From Dryocola sp051307055 (GTDB lineage Bacteria > Pseudomonadota > Gammaproteobacteria > Enterobacterales > Enterobacteriaceae): a DNA stretch of 64,000 nucleotides. The notes beneath the pieces were generated by a model, which saw only the letters and a list, made by a program, of their open reading frames with translations, did not search any database and was not told the DNA's origin. Of the stretch, positions 23,954 to 32,569 are shown one piece after another. Position 1 is the first letter of the stretch. The number at the start of each line of letters is the position of its first letter. The DNA is taken from positions 1,984,001 through 2,048,000 of the forward strand of contig NZ_CP149994.1 of assembly GCF_051307055.1 (NCBI RefSeq), written 5' to 3'. Position numbers and translations under genes: made by a program.

Positions 23954-25068
23954 TGAAACGCATTCGGTTAGGCATGGTGGGCGGCGGCGAAGGCTCCTTT
24001 ATCGGCGGCGTGCACCGTATCGCCGCGCGTCTTGACGACCAGTTTGAGCTGGTCGCCGGAGCCTTTTCCTCCTCGCCTGAGGTTGCAAAGCGCAGCGGTG
24101 AAGCGTTATTTGTCGACCCGGAACGCAGCTATGCAAGCTGGCAGGAGATGGCGGAGCAGGAGGCCGCGCGGCCGGATGGCGTTGAAACGGTGGCGATAGT
24201 CACGCCGAACTTTTTGCATGTGCCCATCGCCAGAGCGTTTCTGGAAAAGAAGATCCACGTTATCTGCGACAAACCGCTGGGCATTACCCTTGCCGAGGGC
24301 GAAGAGCTGGCTTTCGTGCTGAACGAATCCGGCTGCCATTTTATCCTGACCCATAACTACAGCGCGCTGCCGATGATACGCGAGGCGCGAGCGCGCATCG
24401 CCAACAGCGAAATCGGCGATATCCGCAATATAGAAGTGGAGTACCTGCAGGGCTGGCTGAACGACAGGCTGGAGCTTACTGACAACAAACAGGCGAGCTG
24501 GCGAGGTAAGGCACAGTTTGCCGGGGCAGGAGCGATTGGCGATATCGGCACGCATGCCTGGCAGCTGGCAGCCTTTGTTACCGGCATGGAGCCGGAATCG
24601 ATTCGCGGCGAGCTCCTGACGCGCATCGCAGGCCGCGAGCTTGACGATGAAGTTTATGCAGAAATGCGCTACGCCAGCGGTGCCAGAGGACGACTGTGGG
24701 CAAGCCAGGTCGCGCCAGGCTATGAAAACGATCTGCGGTTGCGTATTGTCGGCAGCCGGGGAAGCATCAGCTTCCGGCAGCAGCAGCCTGAAATTCTTGA
24801 GATTCACCCGCTGCACGGTAATAGTTACGTTGTCACGCGTAACGGCATAAACAACCATGATTCCATCCGCCATCAGTGCCGCACGCCGGCCGGACACCCG
24901 GAAGGTTATCTGGAAGGTTTCGCCCAAATTTACCGTGAGGCAGCGGTAAAGATCCGCGGCGGCAGCGCGCCGCTATTGCCCGGCATCGTCGAAGGCTTAT
25001 CCGGCATGCGCTTTATCGAAACGCTACGCGCCAGCAGCGACCAGGGCGGCGCGTGGGTGGAATGGTAG
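23953..25068 (+). CDS. Gfo/Idh/MocA-family oxidoreductase, second paralogue
   Basis: A 371-residue protein from the ATG at 23953. RLGMVGGGEGSFIGGVHR is an expanded Rossmann loop typical of the YcjS-like branch, VICDKPLGITLAEG is the EKP motif with Asp in place of Glu, and GAIGDIGTHAWQLAAFVTG is the catalytic segment with Asp and His. It differs strongly from the first dehydrogenase of the operon, so the pair probably catalyses distinct redox steps (for example oxidation then reduction of a keto sugar). It overlaps the isomerase stop by 1 base. Last gene of the LacI-controlled operon. Confidence 0.9.
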   Translation: MKRIRLGMVGGGEGSFIGGVHRIAARLDDQFELVAGAFSSSPEVAKRSGEALFVDPERSYASWQEMAEQEAARPDGVETVAIVTPNFLHVPIARAFLEKKIHVICDKPLGITLAEGEELAFVLNESGCHFILTHNYSALPMIREARARIANSEIGDIRNIEVEYLQGWLNDRLELTDNKQASWRGKAQFAGAGAIGDIGTHAWQLAAFVTGMEPESIRGELLTRIAGRELDDEVYAEMRYASGARGRLWASQVAPGYENDLRLRIVGSRGSISFRQQQPEILEIHPLHGNSYVVTRNGINNHDSIRHQCRTPAGHPEGYLEGFAQIYREAAVKIRGGSAPLLPGIVEGLSGMRFIETLRASSDQGGAWVEW

Positions 25069-25125
25069 CCAATCCTGCGATGGGCTGTATATAATTACAG
25101 TTATCACCCTCTGAAAGGAAGCGCT

Positions 25126-25884
25126 ATGCACAGTTTTACTTCCCGTCATGCCCGCTGCCGGGTTCGCTACCATGATTTGCCCGGCAGCGGCGTGCCTTTA
25201 TTGTTTATTCACGGTCTGGGCTGCGCCTCTTCTTATGAATATCCACGCGTGTACGCCGACCCGGCTTTCGGCCACCGGCGCAGTATTCTGATTGACCTGC
25301 CGGGCAGCGGCTACAGTGAAAAGCCAGTGGAGTACTCCTACACCACCTCCGATCAGGCGCTGGTTGTCGCCGAACTGGTGGAACATCTTGGCCTGCACCG
25401 GTTTTATCTTTACGGGCACAGCATGGGGGGCAGCATTGCGATTGAAGTCGCCGCGCTGATGCCTGCAAAAATCTCCGGGCTGGTTGTCTCGGAACCGAAC
25501 TTCCAGGGCGGAGGCGGCATGTTTAGCCGCGGTATTGCCGGGCAGGAAGAGGGCGAGTTTGTCAGCGAGGGGTACGAAAACCTGCTTGCGGCGGAGCGGT
25601 CCCCGTGGGCCGGAAGTTTACTCAGTAACGCGCCTTATGCTTTGTGGCGCGGCGCGAGCAGCCTGGTCAAAGGAGTTGAGCCATCCTGGTTTGAAATATT
25701 TACCTCACTGCGGATACCTAAGTCGCTGATTTTCGGCGAGCAGTCCCTGCCGGATGCGGATTTCGACGCAATACAGGCTGCGGGTATCCCCACTCTGGTT
25801 ATCCCCAGCGCAGGACATTCGATGTCATGGGAAAACCCGGCAGGCCTGGCGAGAGCCCTGGCACACTATTGCGGTAATGATTAA
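25126..25884 (+). CDS. Alpha/beta hydrolase
   Basis: A 252-residue soluble hydrolase. VPLLFIHGLGCASSYEY supplies the HG oxyanion segment, LYGHSMGGSIAIEVAAL is the nucleophile elbow with Ser in GHSMG, and PSAGHSMSWENP holds the catalytic His; the acid is probably the Asp in SLPDADF. Esters, lactones or amides could be substrates. TATAAT at about 25090-25095 upstream, inside CTGTATATAATTACAG, suggests its own promoter, separate from the dehydrogenase operon. No signal peptide. Specific function unknown. Confidence 0.85.
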   Translation: MHSFTSRHARCRVRYHDLPGSGVPLLFIHGLGCASSYEYPRVYADPAFGHRRSILIDLPGSGYSEKPVEYSYTTSDQALVVAELVEHLGLHRFYLYGHSMGGSIAIEVAALMPAKISGLVVSEPNFQGGGGMFSRGIAGQEEGEFVSEGYENLLAAERSPWAGSLLSNAPYALWRGASSLVKGVEPSWFEIFTSLRIPKSLIFGEQSLPDADFDAIQAAGIPTLVIPSAGHSMSWENPAGLARALAHYCGND

Positions 25885-25904
25885 TAACAACGACGCCAAC
25901 TGAA

Positions 25905-26150
25905 ATGGGGGTGTTTTACGTCTCCTTTTTACCGCAGTTTATCCCAGCGGGGCATTCTCCCGTCATCTGGACGCTTCTGCTTGTTTCCATATATGTTTTT
26001 ATCGGAACGATGTGGTCATTAACGCTGATCATGGCCGCAAGCTACGCTTCAGGAGTATTTAAAATCCCCGCCGTTGTAAGCTGGATGGATCTCACTACAG
26101 GTGGGGCCTTTATGCTGTTTGCAGCAAAACTGGCGGGGAGCAGCCGATAG
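25905..26150 (+). pseudogene. LysE/RhtB-family amino-acid exporter, C-terminal remnant
   Basis: Only about 82 codons remain, starting at the family segment MGVFYVSFLPQFIPAGHSP (normally preceded by N-P-K) and ending FMLFAAKLAGSSR. Complete LysE/RhtB proteins have about 205-215 residues and six helices, so the first 120 or more residues are missing. The frame upstream (T-P-T-E before the Met) does not continue the family and soon meets stops. The 20 bases between it and the hydrolase stop probably contain the deletion junction. A functional product is unlikely. Confidence 0.8.
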
Positions 26151-26173
26151 CGCTGCTCCGATCCTGCCCGCAT

Positions 26174-26208
26174 TGACCGTTTCACCAGCCAGGGCTCTGA
26201 AACGGTCA
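26174..26208. terminator. Strong hairpin after the LysE relic
   Basis: TGACCGTTTCA (26174-26184) and TGAAACGGTCA (26198-26208) form a perfect 11-bp stem with a 13-base loop, without a T-run. Probably the surviving transcription-stop or RNA-protecting hairpin of the former LysE gene. Confidence 0.5.
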
Positions 26209-26257
26209 GCCTCATGTTGTTAATCTGTAAATAAATTCGCTCTCACGCGCCGATTTT

Positions 26258-26273
26258 ATTGAGTGCCATCACA
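26258..26273 (-). promoter_or_regulatory. Candidate CRP site upstream of aldA
   Basis: Read on the minus strand, TGTGA-TGGCAC-TCAAT matches the CRP consensus TGTGA-N6-TCACA at 8 of 10 positions. It lies about 110 bases upstream of aldA, which in E. coli is under catabolite control. Binding is inferred. Confidence 0.45.
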
Positions 26274-26381
26274 AAACATGACCGTTTTGCCCGAAATAGC
26301 GTTTTTGATGCCTAAAGTGGTTACAAATATTTTACCCGGACATAACAATCAGCATTCACTCTGCACTCACAGGAGTCGGTC

Positions 26382-27821
26382 ATGACAGCACCCGTACAGC
26401 ACCCAATGTATATCAACGGCCAGTTTGTTCCCTGGCAGGGCGATCGATGGATTGACGTGGTGAACCCCGCCACCGAAGAGGTGATTTCCCGTATTCCGGA
26501 CGGCGGCGCGCAGCAGGCGCAAGAGGCGATTGATGCCGCAGCTAAAGCGCAGGACGGCTGGGAGGCGCTACCGGCTATTGAGCGTGCGGGCTGGCTGCGA
26601 AAAATTGCCGCAGGCATTCGCGAACGCGCGGCCGTCATCAGCGCGTTAATTGTTGCTGAAGGCGGCAAAACCCAGCAGTTAGCTGAGGTGGAGGTGGCTT
26701 TCACTGCGGATTATCTCGACTACATGTCCGAATGGGCGCGCCGCTATGAAGGTGAAATTCTGCAAAGCGATCGTCCCGGCGAAAATATCCTCGTATTCAA
26801 ACGGGCGCTTGGCGTGACGACAGGTATTCTGCCGTGGAACTTCCCGTTCTTCCTCATTGCCCGCAAACTGGCGCCGGCTCTGGTGACCGGTAACACAATC
26901 GTTATCAAACCCAGCGAGTTCACGCCGAACAACGCCATCGCGTTTGCTGAAATTGTTCACGATATCGGCCTGCCGAAAGGCGTCTTTAACCTGGTGCTTG
27001 GCCGGGGCGAAACGGTGGGCCAGGAGCTGGCGGGCAACCCGAAGGTGGCGATGGTCAGCATGACGGGCAGCGTGGCGGCCGGTGAGAAAATCATGGCTGC
27101 GGCGGCAAAAAATATCACTAAGGTTTGCCTGGAGCTGGGCGGCAAAGCGCCTGCAATTGTGATGGACGACGCCGATCTGGATATCGCGGTTAAAGCGATT
27201 GTGGATTCACGCATGATCAACACCGGGCAGGTCTGTAACTGCGCGGAACGCGTATACGTGCAGAAGGGCATTTACGACGAATTTATTACCCGTCTGAGCG
27301 AAGCCTTTAAGCAGGTGAACTTTGGCGATACGGGCGAGCGTAACGACGTGGCGATGGGGCCGTTAATCAATGCCGCAGCGCTTGAGCGGGTCGAGCAGAA
27401 GGTAGCGAAAGCGGTGAGCGAAGGCGCTCGCGTGCTGACCGGCGGCAAGGCGCCTGAAGGCAAAGGCTACTTCTATCCGCCAACGCTGCTGGTGGACGTG
27501 CGTCAGGAGATGACCATCATGCATGATGAAACATTCGGTCCGGTACTGCCGGTCACCACTTTCGACACCCTTGAGCAGGCGGTGGCGATGGCAAATGACA
27601 GCGACTACGGCCTGACCTCTTCCGTTTATACCCGCGATCTGAATACCGCCATGAAAGCGATTAAAGGGCTGAAGTTTGGTGAAACCTATATCAACCGTGA
27701 GAACTTTGAAGCGATGCAGGGCTTCCATGCCGGCTGGCGAAAGTCAGGCATTGGCGGGGCGGATGGGCGCCACGGGCTGAATGAATATCTGCAAACCCAG
27801 ATGGTTTATTTGCAGGTCTGA
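26382..27821 (+). CDS. aldA: Lactaldehyde/glycolaldehyde dehydrogenase AldA
   Basis: 479 residues, the same length as E. coli AldA and nearly identical over long stretches (PVQHPMYINGQFV, VFKRALGVTTGILPWNFPFF, INRENFEAMQGFHAGWRKSG). LELGGKAPAIV holds the general-base Glu and NTGQVCNCAERVY the catalytic Cys. It oxidises L-lactaldehyde to lactate and glycolaldehyde to glycolate with NAD in the cytoplasm, serving fucose, rhamnose and other deoxy-sugar or glycol routes. A CRP-like site lies upstream and a 19-bp hairpin follows the stop. Its position before a gapC relic and cybB recalls the E. coli gene order, although here other modules intervene. Confidence 0.96.
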   Translation: MTAPVQHPMYINGQFVPWQGDRWIDVVNPATEEVISRIPDGGAQQAQEAIDAAAKAQDGWEALPAIERAGWLRKIAAGIRERAAVISALIVAEGGKTQQLAEVEVAFTADYLDYMSEWARRYEGEILQSDRPGENILVFKRALGVTTGILPWNFPFFLIARKLAPALVTGNTIVIKPSEFTPNNAIAFAEIVHDIGLPKGVFNLVLGRGETVGQELAGNPKVAMVSMTGSVAAGEKIMAAAAKNITKVCLELGGKAPAIVMDDADLDIAVKAIVDSRMINTGQVCNCAERVYVQKGIYDEFITRLSEAFKQVNFGDTGERNDVAMGPLINAAALERVEQKVAKAVSEGARVLTGGKAPEGKGYFYPPTLLVDVRQEMTIMHDETFGPVLPVTTFDTLEQAVAMANDSDYGLTSSVYTRDLNTAMKAIKGLKFGETYINRENFEAMQGFHAGWRKSGIGGADGRHGLNEYLQTQMVYLQV

Positions 27822-27824
27822 GCC

Positions 27825-27869
27825 TGTTAAATCACCTTCTCCCACGCCCAGGGAGAAGGTGATTTAACA
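27825..27869. terminator. Long perfect hairpin after aldA
   Basis: TGTTAAATCACCTTCTCCC (27825-27843) and its exact complement (27851-27869) form a 19-bp stem with a 7-base loop. There is no T-run. The CACCTTCTCCC core recurs in degenerate form at 34484-34517 after the ABC operon, so this may be a dispersed repeat used as a 3'-end hairpin. Confidence 0.65.
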
Positions 27870-27892
27870 TCAGGATCTCCCGACGTTAATTT

Positions 27893-27941
27893 GTTAATGA
27901 TAATTATTTACTTTTTATCAAAGATAATGATAATCATTACC
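27893..27941 (+). promoter_or_regulatory. Fur boxes controlling yncE
   Basis: GATAATGATAATCATTACC at 27923-27941 matches the 19-bp Fur consensus at 18 positions. GTTAATGATAATTATTTAC at 27893-27911 matches at 15. They lie 30 to 80 bases before the yncE start, over the expected promoter, so the gene should be induced by iron starvation. E. coli yncE is likewise Fur-regulated. Confidence 0.9.
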
Positions 27942-27970
27942 ACTATTAACCGGCCCACATAGGGAGATTT

Positions 27971-29041
27971 ATGTTTTCTTCAATGGACTCTGGCGTACAG
28001 ACTAAACGTCGTGTTTTACCTGTGCTTGCGCTTTCTACTTTCCTCTTTTCCACCTCGCTGTTTGCCGACACGAATTTCACTCTCGATCGTAAACCGGTAG
28101 GCAAGGGCGCCTATGAACTGGCCGTTACCGGCGAACCTTCGGCGCTGTACGTGGCAACTTCCCAGAGCCGCAAGCTGGATAAGGGCGGGGTGGTTTACCG
28201 CCTTGACCCGGCCACGCTTGAAATCACCCAGGCTATTCATAACAACCTCAAGCCGTTCGGCATGGCGGTGAACCACACCACGGGCACGCTGTTCCTCGGC
28301 AACACCACTAACAGCGCGGTCACCGCTGTTGATGTGAAAACGGGCGAGGTGAAGCAATCTCTGGTGCTGGATGAGCGTAAACGTACAAAAGAAGTGCGTC
28401 CGTTTGCGCCGCGTGAGCTGGTGGTTAACGAAGCGACGAATACCCTTTACGTTGGCGGGCTGGGCGCATCAAGCGTGCTGTGGATTGTGGATGGCGATAA
28501 TCTGACGCTGCGCACCACCATTGAAGGATTAGGTAAATCTGCCACGGGCCTGGCTATCGACGCCAAAGCCTCCCGCATTTACATGACTAACGGCGATAAT
28601 GAATTCATCACCATTGATACCGCCACGGACAAAGTTATCTCGAGAACCAGACTTGAAGAAGGCGAGCATTTCTACCTGAACCTGAGTCTGGATACTGAAA
28701 ATCATCGCGCGTTTATCACGGATTCAAAATCGCCGCAGCTGCTGGTTGTGGATACTCAGAACGGCAAGGTGCTGCAGAAGATAGCGCTGCCGGTATCCCT
28801 GGCCGTGCTGTACAACGCCCGCCGTAACGAAGTTTACGTCACGCACCGCGAGTCGGGTAAAGTCAGCGTGATTGATGCGAAGACCTACAAGGTGCTCGAA
28901 ACCATCGATACCCCAACGCATCCTAACAGCCTGGCGCTGTCGGATGACGGCCAGACGCTGTTTGTCAGCGTGAAACAGCCAGGCTCGCGTGATAAAGAAC
29001 CAGCCAGCCCGGATGAGGTAGTTCGTATTAGTTTCAAATAA
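27971..29041 (+). CDS. yncE: Periplasmic seven-bladed beta-propeller protein YncE
   Basis: 356 residues with an N-terminal signal peptide (basic KRRVL, hydrophobic PVLALSTFLFSTS, cleavage near LFA-DT). It matches E. coli YncE through the body: SQSRKLDKGGVVYRLDP, NNLKPFGMAVN, NSAVTAVDVKTGEV, HRESGKVSVIDAKTYKV and DTPTHPNSLALS. These are repeated YVTN-type propeller blades. YncE is a secreted, iron-regulated protein that has been reported to bind DNA; its physiological role is unsettled. GGGAG precedes the ATG, and two Fur boxes lie just upstream. Monocistronic, followed by hairpins. Confidence 0.95.
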   Translation: MFSSMDSGVQTKRRVLPVLALSTFLFSTSLFADTNFTLDRKPVGKGAYELAVTGEPSALYVATSQSRKLDKGGVVYRLDPATLEITQAIHNNLKPFGMAVNHTTGTLFLGNTTNSAVTAVDVKTGEVKQSLVLDERKRTKEVRPFAPRELVVNEATNTLYVGGLGASSVLWIVDGDNLTLRTTIEGLGKSATGLAIDAKASRIYMTNGDNEFITIDTATDKVISRTRLEEGEHFYLNLSLDTENHRAFITDSKSPQLLVVDTQNGKVLQKIALPVSLAVLYNARRNEVYVTHRESGKVSVIDAKTYKVLETIDTPTHPNSLALSDDGQTLFVSVKQPGSRDKEPASPDEVVRISFK

Positions 29042-29085
29042 CCGCCTTCTTAAACGCTTCTCATTCTGAGGATTAAGAGTGGTGA

Positions 29086-29226
29086 CAGGCATCCGCAAAC
29101 CTGGTTTTCGGATGCCTGGATAAACCAGAAGAAATAATTCTTTGTTTATATCGGGCAGGATTAACGCGCCGGCAGGCATAATAGTACTTTACCCACCGTC
29201 TGAAGCCTCATCTTACGGGCTTTTTT
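29086..29226 (+). terminator. Two hairpins downstream of yncE
   Basis: CAGGCATCCG (29086-29095) with CGGATGCCTG (29109-29118) forms a perfect 10-bp stem without a T-run. Farther on, AAGCC (29203-29207) with GGCTT (29218-29222) runs into TTTTTT. The rest of the gap 29042-29361 holds no convincing gene; its last 110 bases are AT-rich and probably carry the promoter of the dioxygenase operon, but I see no clear activator site. Confidence 0.5.
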
Positions 29227-29361
29227 ATTCCCCATGCGTTAGCTATAAATTAACTTAGCTTTGCCAGCTAAAAAATCTATCTATATAAGTATCGATTCTT
29301 TTAATTGTTAATTCGCTGTTTCTATACTGCGAGTCCACTTAACGTTTAAGAGACCGCCGTT

Positions 29362-30297
29362 ATGACGATTAATACTTATGAGATTGATGCTGAATTTCCC
29401 GATCTGACTATTCGCCGCGTTGCCGGAAATATTGGCGCCGAAATTGTGGATATTAAAATAACGCCCGATCTTGATGCGCAAACCTTTTCGCAAATAGAAG
29501 CCGCGCTGGTGAAATATAAGGTTCTCTTTTTCCGTAACCAGACACAGCTGACGGATGAAACGCATCAGGCATTTGGCGCGCGATTTGGCAAAGTGGTGGC
29601 TCATCCTACCGTGCCGTCACCGGCCGGCACAAAACTCTTTGAACTGGATGCTTCCAAAGGCGGCGGCCGCGCGGATTCCTGGCATACCGACGTCACCTTT
29701 GTCGAAGCTTTCCCGAAAATCTCTATCCTGCGCGGGGTGAAGATCCCTGCATACGGCGGCGACACCGTCTGGGCCAATACCGTTACCGCCTATGAAAACT
29801 TACCGGAAGAGTTAAAGCGCTTTGTAGAAAACCTGCGTGCGGTGCACAGCAACGATTATGACTACGGCGCCGAGCGCCTGGTGGCGGAACAGCAGCGTCT
29901 GGATCATCACCGCAAAGTGTTCGTTTCCGCCGTCTACGAAGCGGAACATCCGGTGGTGCATGTACATCCCGTGAGCGGTGAAAAAGCCTTGCTGCTGGGC
30001 CACTTCTTCAGGCGTCTTTCCGGCTTCAGCAGCCGCGAATCCACCCGTCTTTTTGAACTGCTGCAGGCCCGCGTCATTCAGCTGGAAAATACCGTGCGCT
30101 GGCGCTGGCAGCAGGACGACGTGGTTATCTGGGACAACCGCGCGACGCAGCATTACGCCGTTAACGACTACGGCACCCAGCCGCGTCTGGTACGCCGCGT
30201 CACCGTTGAAGGCGATGCCGCCGTTGCTGTGGATGGCAGCCGCAGCCGGACGATCTCCCGACCGGAGCAGCAATCCACCGTCAGCGCCGTCGCCTGA
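29362..30297 (+). CDS. TauD/TfdA-family 2-oxoglutarate/Fe(II)-dependent dioxygenase
   Basis: A 311-residue enzyme. DSWHTDVTF supplies His108 and Asp110, ATQHYAVNDY the distal His264 of the iron triad, and TQPRLVRRVT the arginine that binds 2-oxoglutarate (about residue 275-279). Family members hydroxylate the carbon next to sulfonate or sulfate ester groups, releasing sulfite or sulfate (TauD, AtsK), or act on phenoxyacids. The gene opens a cluster with a complete ABC importer of the carbohydrate class rather than the TauABC type. The cargo may therefore be a larger, sugar-like organosulfur compound. That is inference; sulfur control sites were not recognised. Confidence 0.9.
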   Translation: MTINTYEIDAEFPDLTIRRVAGNIGAEIVDIKITPDLDAQTFSQIEAALVKYKVLFFRNQTQLTDETHQAFGARFGKVVAHPTVPSPAGTKLFELDASKGGGRADSWHTDVTFVEAFPKISILRGVKIPAYGGDTVWANTVTAYENLPEELKRFVENLRAVHSNDYDYGAERLVAEQQRLDHHRKVFVSAVYEAEHPVVHVHPVSGEKALLLGHFFRRLSGFSSRESTRLFELLQARVIQLENTVRWRWQQDDVVIWDNRATQHYAVNDYGTQPRLVRRVTVEGDAAVAVDGSRSRTISRPEQQSTVSAVA

Positions 30298-30319
30298 TTC
30301 TCCATAATAAAAAAGGAAC

Positions 30320-31654
30320 ATGATGATGCAACGTCGGGATCTGTTAAAGGCGATGGCGGCCTTTGGGGTGTATGCCATGGTGCCAGCCTTTGCTCGTGGC
30401 GCAAACGGAGCAAAAAAATATGATGGCGTAACGCTGAATGTCTCGACGTTTAGCACCGCGTACCCCACTTTATTGCGGCAGTGGCTGCCGGAGTTCGAGG
30501 CGCTCACCGGCATAAAGGTGAATCTTGATACGCCTTCTTTCCCGGTTTACAACCAGCGCGCGGATCTGGAGCTTTCCACTAAAGGCGCCGCTTATGATGT
30601 GGTAAACGTCACCTTTATCTACAGCAGCCGCTGGATTAACTCCGGGTGGTTAACGCCGCTCGATGAGTTTATCGCCAACCCCAATCTGACCAGCGCGCAG
30701 TGGGACGTGCACGATTTCCTGCAGGGCGGAATAGCGCCGGAAACCGGGCGGGACGGCAAGCTGTACGGTATTCCGTGGGTAGTGGAAGGCATGCTGTCGG
30801 GCGCATCACGCTTTGACCTGGTGACCGAAGCAGGTTTCAAATTCCCGGACACCACCGACGATTTGGTCAACGTCCTGCAGGCGGTAAATAAAAAGCAGCG
30901 CGTGGCGGGCTATGTGACGGACAACCACTATGGCTGGACCTTTATTCCTTATCTGCAGGCCTTTGGCGGCAACGTCTTCCGCAACCCGCCTGACGATCTG
31001 TTCCCGACGCTGGATACGCCGGAAGCGGTGGCGGCAGCCGATTATTTTGCCCGCCTGATCCGCGAGTTCGGGCCAAACGGCGGGCTGACCTACACGGCCG
31101 ACCAGTCTACCCAGGCGCTGAAGCTTGGGCGGGTTAACTTCTCCGATTCCAGCCTGGCCTACCTTGCGCAACTGGGCGATCCGGCCTCTTCCCGCACGTT
31201 GAAAACGGCGGGTTTTGGTCAGATGGTGCGGGGTCCCGCAGGGCGCTTTCCCGGCATGGCGGTGCACGGGCTGGGTATCCCGGCAGGCTCGAAAAACAAA
31301 GAGGCCGCGTGGGCGTTTATTCAGTGGACGCTATCCAGGCAGGTTACCGGGCGCGCCATTGCGGCCGGTTACGGTTCGCCGACCCGCCGCAGCGATATCA
31401 CCTCTCCGGCATATCGCAGTAGGCAAATTATCAACGGCGTGGATTTGGCCGGGCTGTCGCTGGACGCTATGGATCGGGCAGCGCAGGGCGGCTATATGAA
31501 ATACCGCACGGTGGATGTCTACCCGCAGGTCGATCAGCAACTCAACAAGGCGATTGCGCTGATTGTCTCCGGCCAGCTTTCAGCAAATCAGGCGATGCAG
31601 CAGGCGCAAACCGCTTCTGTTGCCGATCTGAAGCGCGCGGGCGCGAAGATTTAA
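30320..31654 (+). CDS. ABC transporter extracellular solute-binding protein (sugar type, Tat signal)
   Basis: A 444-residue type-1 solute-binding protein. The N-terminus QRRDLLKAMAAFGVYAMVPA has the twin-arginine R-R-x-L-x-K pattern followed by a mild hydrophobic stretch, so export in folded form by Tat is likely. The body matches SBP_bac_1 proteins (TLLRQWLPEFEALTGIKVN, PWVVEGMLSG, GWTFIPYLQAFGGNVF, AWAFIQWTLS). Such proteins capture sugars, glycosides or polyols in the periplasm. It sits 22 bases after the dioxygenase gene and 9 before the first permease. Ligand unknown. Confidence 0.9.
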   Translation: MMMQRRDLLKAMAAFGVYAMVPAFARGANGAKKYDGVTLNVSTFSTAYPTLLRQWLPEFEALTGIKVNLDTPSFPVYNQRADLELSTKGAAYDVVNVTFIYSSRWINSGWLTPLDEFIANPNLTSAQWDVHDFLQGGIAPETGRDGKLYGIPWVVEGMLSGASRFDLVTEAGFKFPDTTDDLVNVLQAVNKKQRVAGYVTDNHYGWTFIPYLQAFGGNVFRNPPDDLFPTLDTPEAVAAADYFARLIREFGPNGGLTYTADQSTQALKLGRVNFSDSSLAYLAQLGDPASSRTLKTAGFGQMVRGPAGRFPGMAVHGLGIPAGSKNKEAAWAFIQWTLSRQVTGRAIAAGYGSPTRRSDITSPAYRSRQIINGVDLAGLSLDAMDRAAQGGYMKYRTVDVYPQVDQQLNKAIALIVSGQLSANQAMQQAQTASVADLKRAGAKI

Positions 31655-31663
31655 GGAGCGACT

Positions 31664-32569
31664 ATGCACGCTACTACTAACTGGCGTAGCCAGCAGCGTA
31701 ATGCTTACCTGGCGGGACTGTTGCCGTCGCTGGTGGTACTGGTAATTATTACTTTATTACCGGCTATCGCCTTGTTCATCACAAGCTTAACGCCGTTAAG
31801 CCTGACTAACCCCCAGGCGACATTCGAGTTTAGCGACCCGTTAATTAACTATCGGCAACTGTTGGACGATCCGCGCTTTCTTAATTCCGTGGTCACGCAA
31901 TTAAAAATGTCGCTGGTGAGCGTGTTATTTCAGGTAGTAACTGGATTAGGGCTGGCATTATTACTCAACGGCGCATCGTCCTGGCTGCATACCGCCAGGA
32001 CATTATTTCTTATCCCGATGGTACTGCCGCCCATTATTGTGGCGCTTATCTGGAAGATAATTTACACCCCTGATATCAGCCCGCTGCATCAGGTATTAGA
32101 GATGTGGGGGATTACGCTGCCCTCGCTTATCGCTAACCCGGACACCGCGCTGTGGGCCATTGTGGCCGCGGATATCTGGCAGTGGTTTCCTTTCACCATG
32201 CTGATGGTGCTGGCCGCCCTGCAGATGATCCCCAAAGATCCGCTGGAGGCGGCAAGCCTTGATGGCGCGACGGTGGGCAATATTTTCCGCTATATCGTAC
32301 TGCCATATATCAAACCGGTATTAGTGGTCTGCGCGCTGTTCAGGCTTATCGACAGCTTCAAGGCTTTCCCGCTGATTTACGTGTTGACCGACGGCGGTCC
32401 GGGTTCGATCACGGAGGTCACCAACTATTACGGTTTTATCCAGGCGTTTAATTTCTCGTACTGGGGCTACGGCAGCGCGATAGCGGTGGTCATTCTCGTC
32501 GGGGTATTTGTGTTGAGCTATATCGTGGGCAAAGCGGGGTGGAACAATGAGCGAAAAACTAACGCTTGA
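31664..32569 (+). CDS. ABC transporter permease, MalF/UgpA-like
   Basis: A 301-residue membrane protein with six predicted helices. The permease-ATPase coupling (EAA) loop is seen as IPKDPLEAASLDGATVGNIF (EAA-x3-G). The C-terminal GSITEVTNYYGFIQAFNFSYWG is typical of MalF/UgpA sugar permeases. Its 3' end overlaps the next permease by 23 bases, indicating coupled translation. It would form a heterodimeric channel with the following gene product in the inner membrane. Confidence 0.92.
   Translation: MHATTNWRSQQRNAYLAGLLPSLVVLVIITLLPAIALFITSLTPLSLTNPQATFEFSDPLINYRQLLDDPRFLNSVVTQLKMSLVSVLFQVVTGLGLALLLNGASSWLHTARTLFLIPMVLPPIIVALIWKIIYTPDISPLHQVLEMWGITLPSLIANPDTALWAIVAADIWQWFPFTMLMVLAALQMIPKDPLEAASLDGATVGNIFRYIVLPYIKPVLVVCALFRLIDSFKAFPLIYVLTDGGPGSITEVTNYYGFIQAFNFSYWGYGSAIAVVILVGVFVLSYIVGKAGWNNERKTNA

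Noticed and set aside
24106..24927. 273-codon open frame antisense to the second Gfo/Idh/MocA gene
   Set aside because: The sense gene is convincing; the antisense frame has no family pattern and no start signal.
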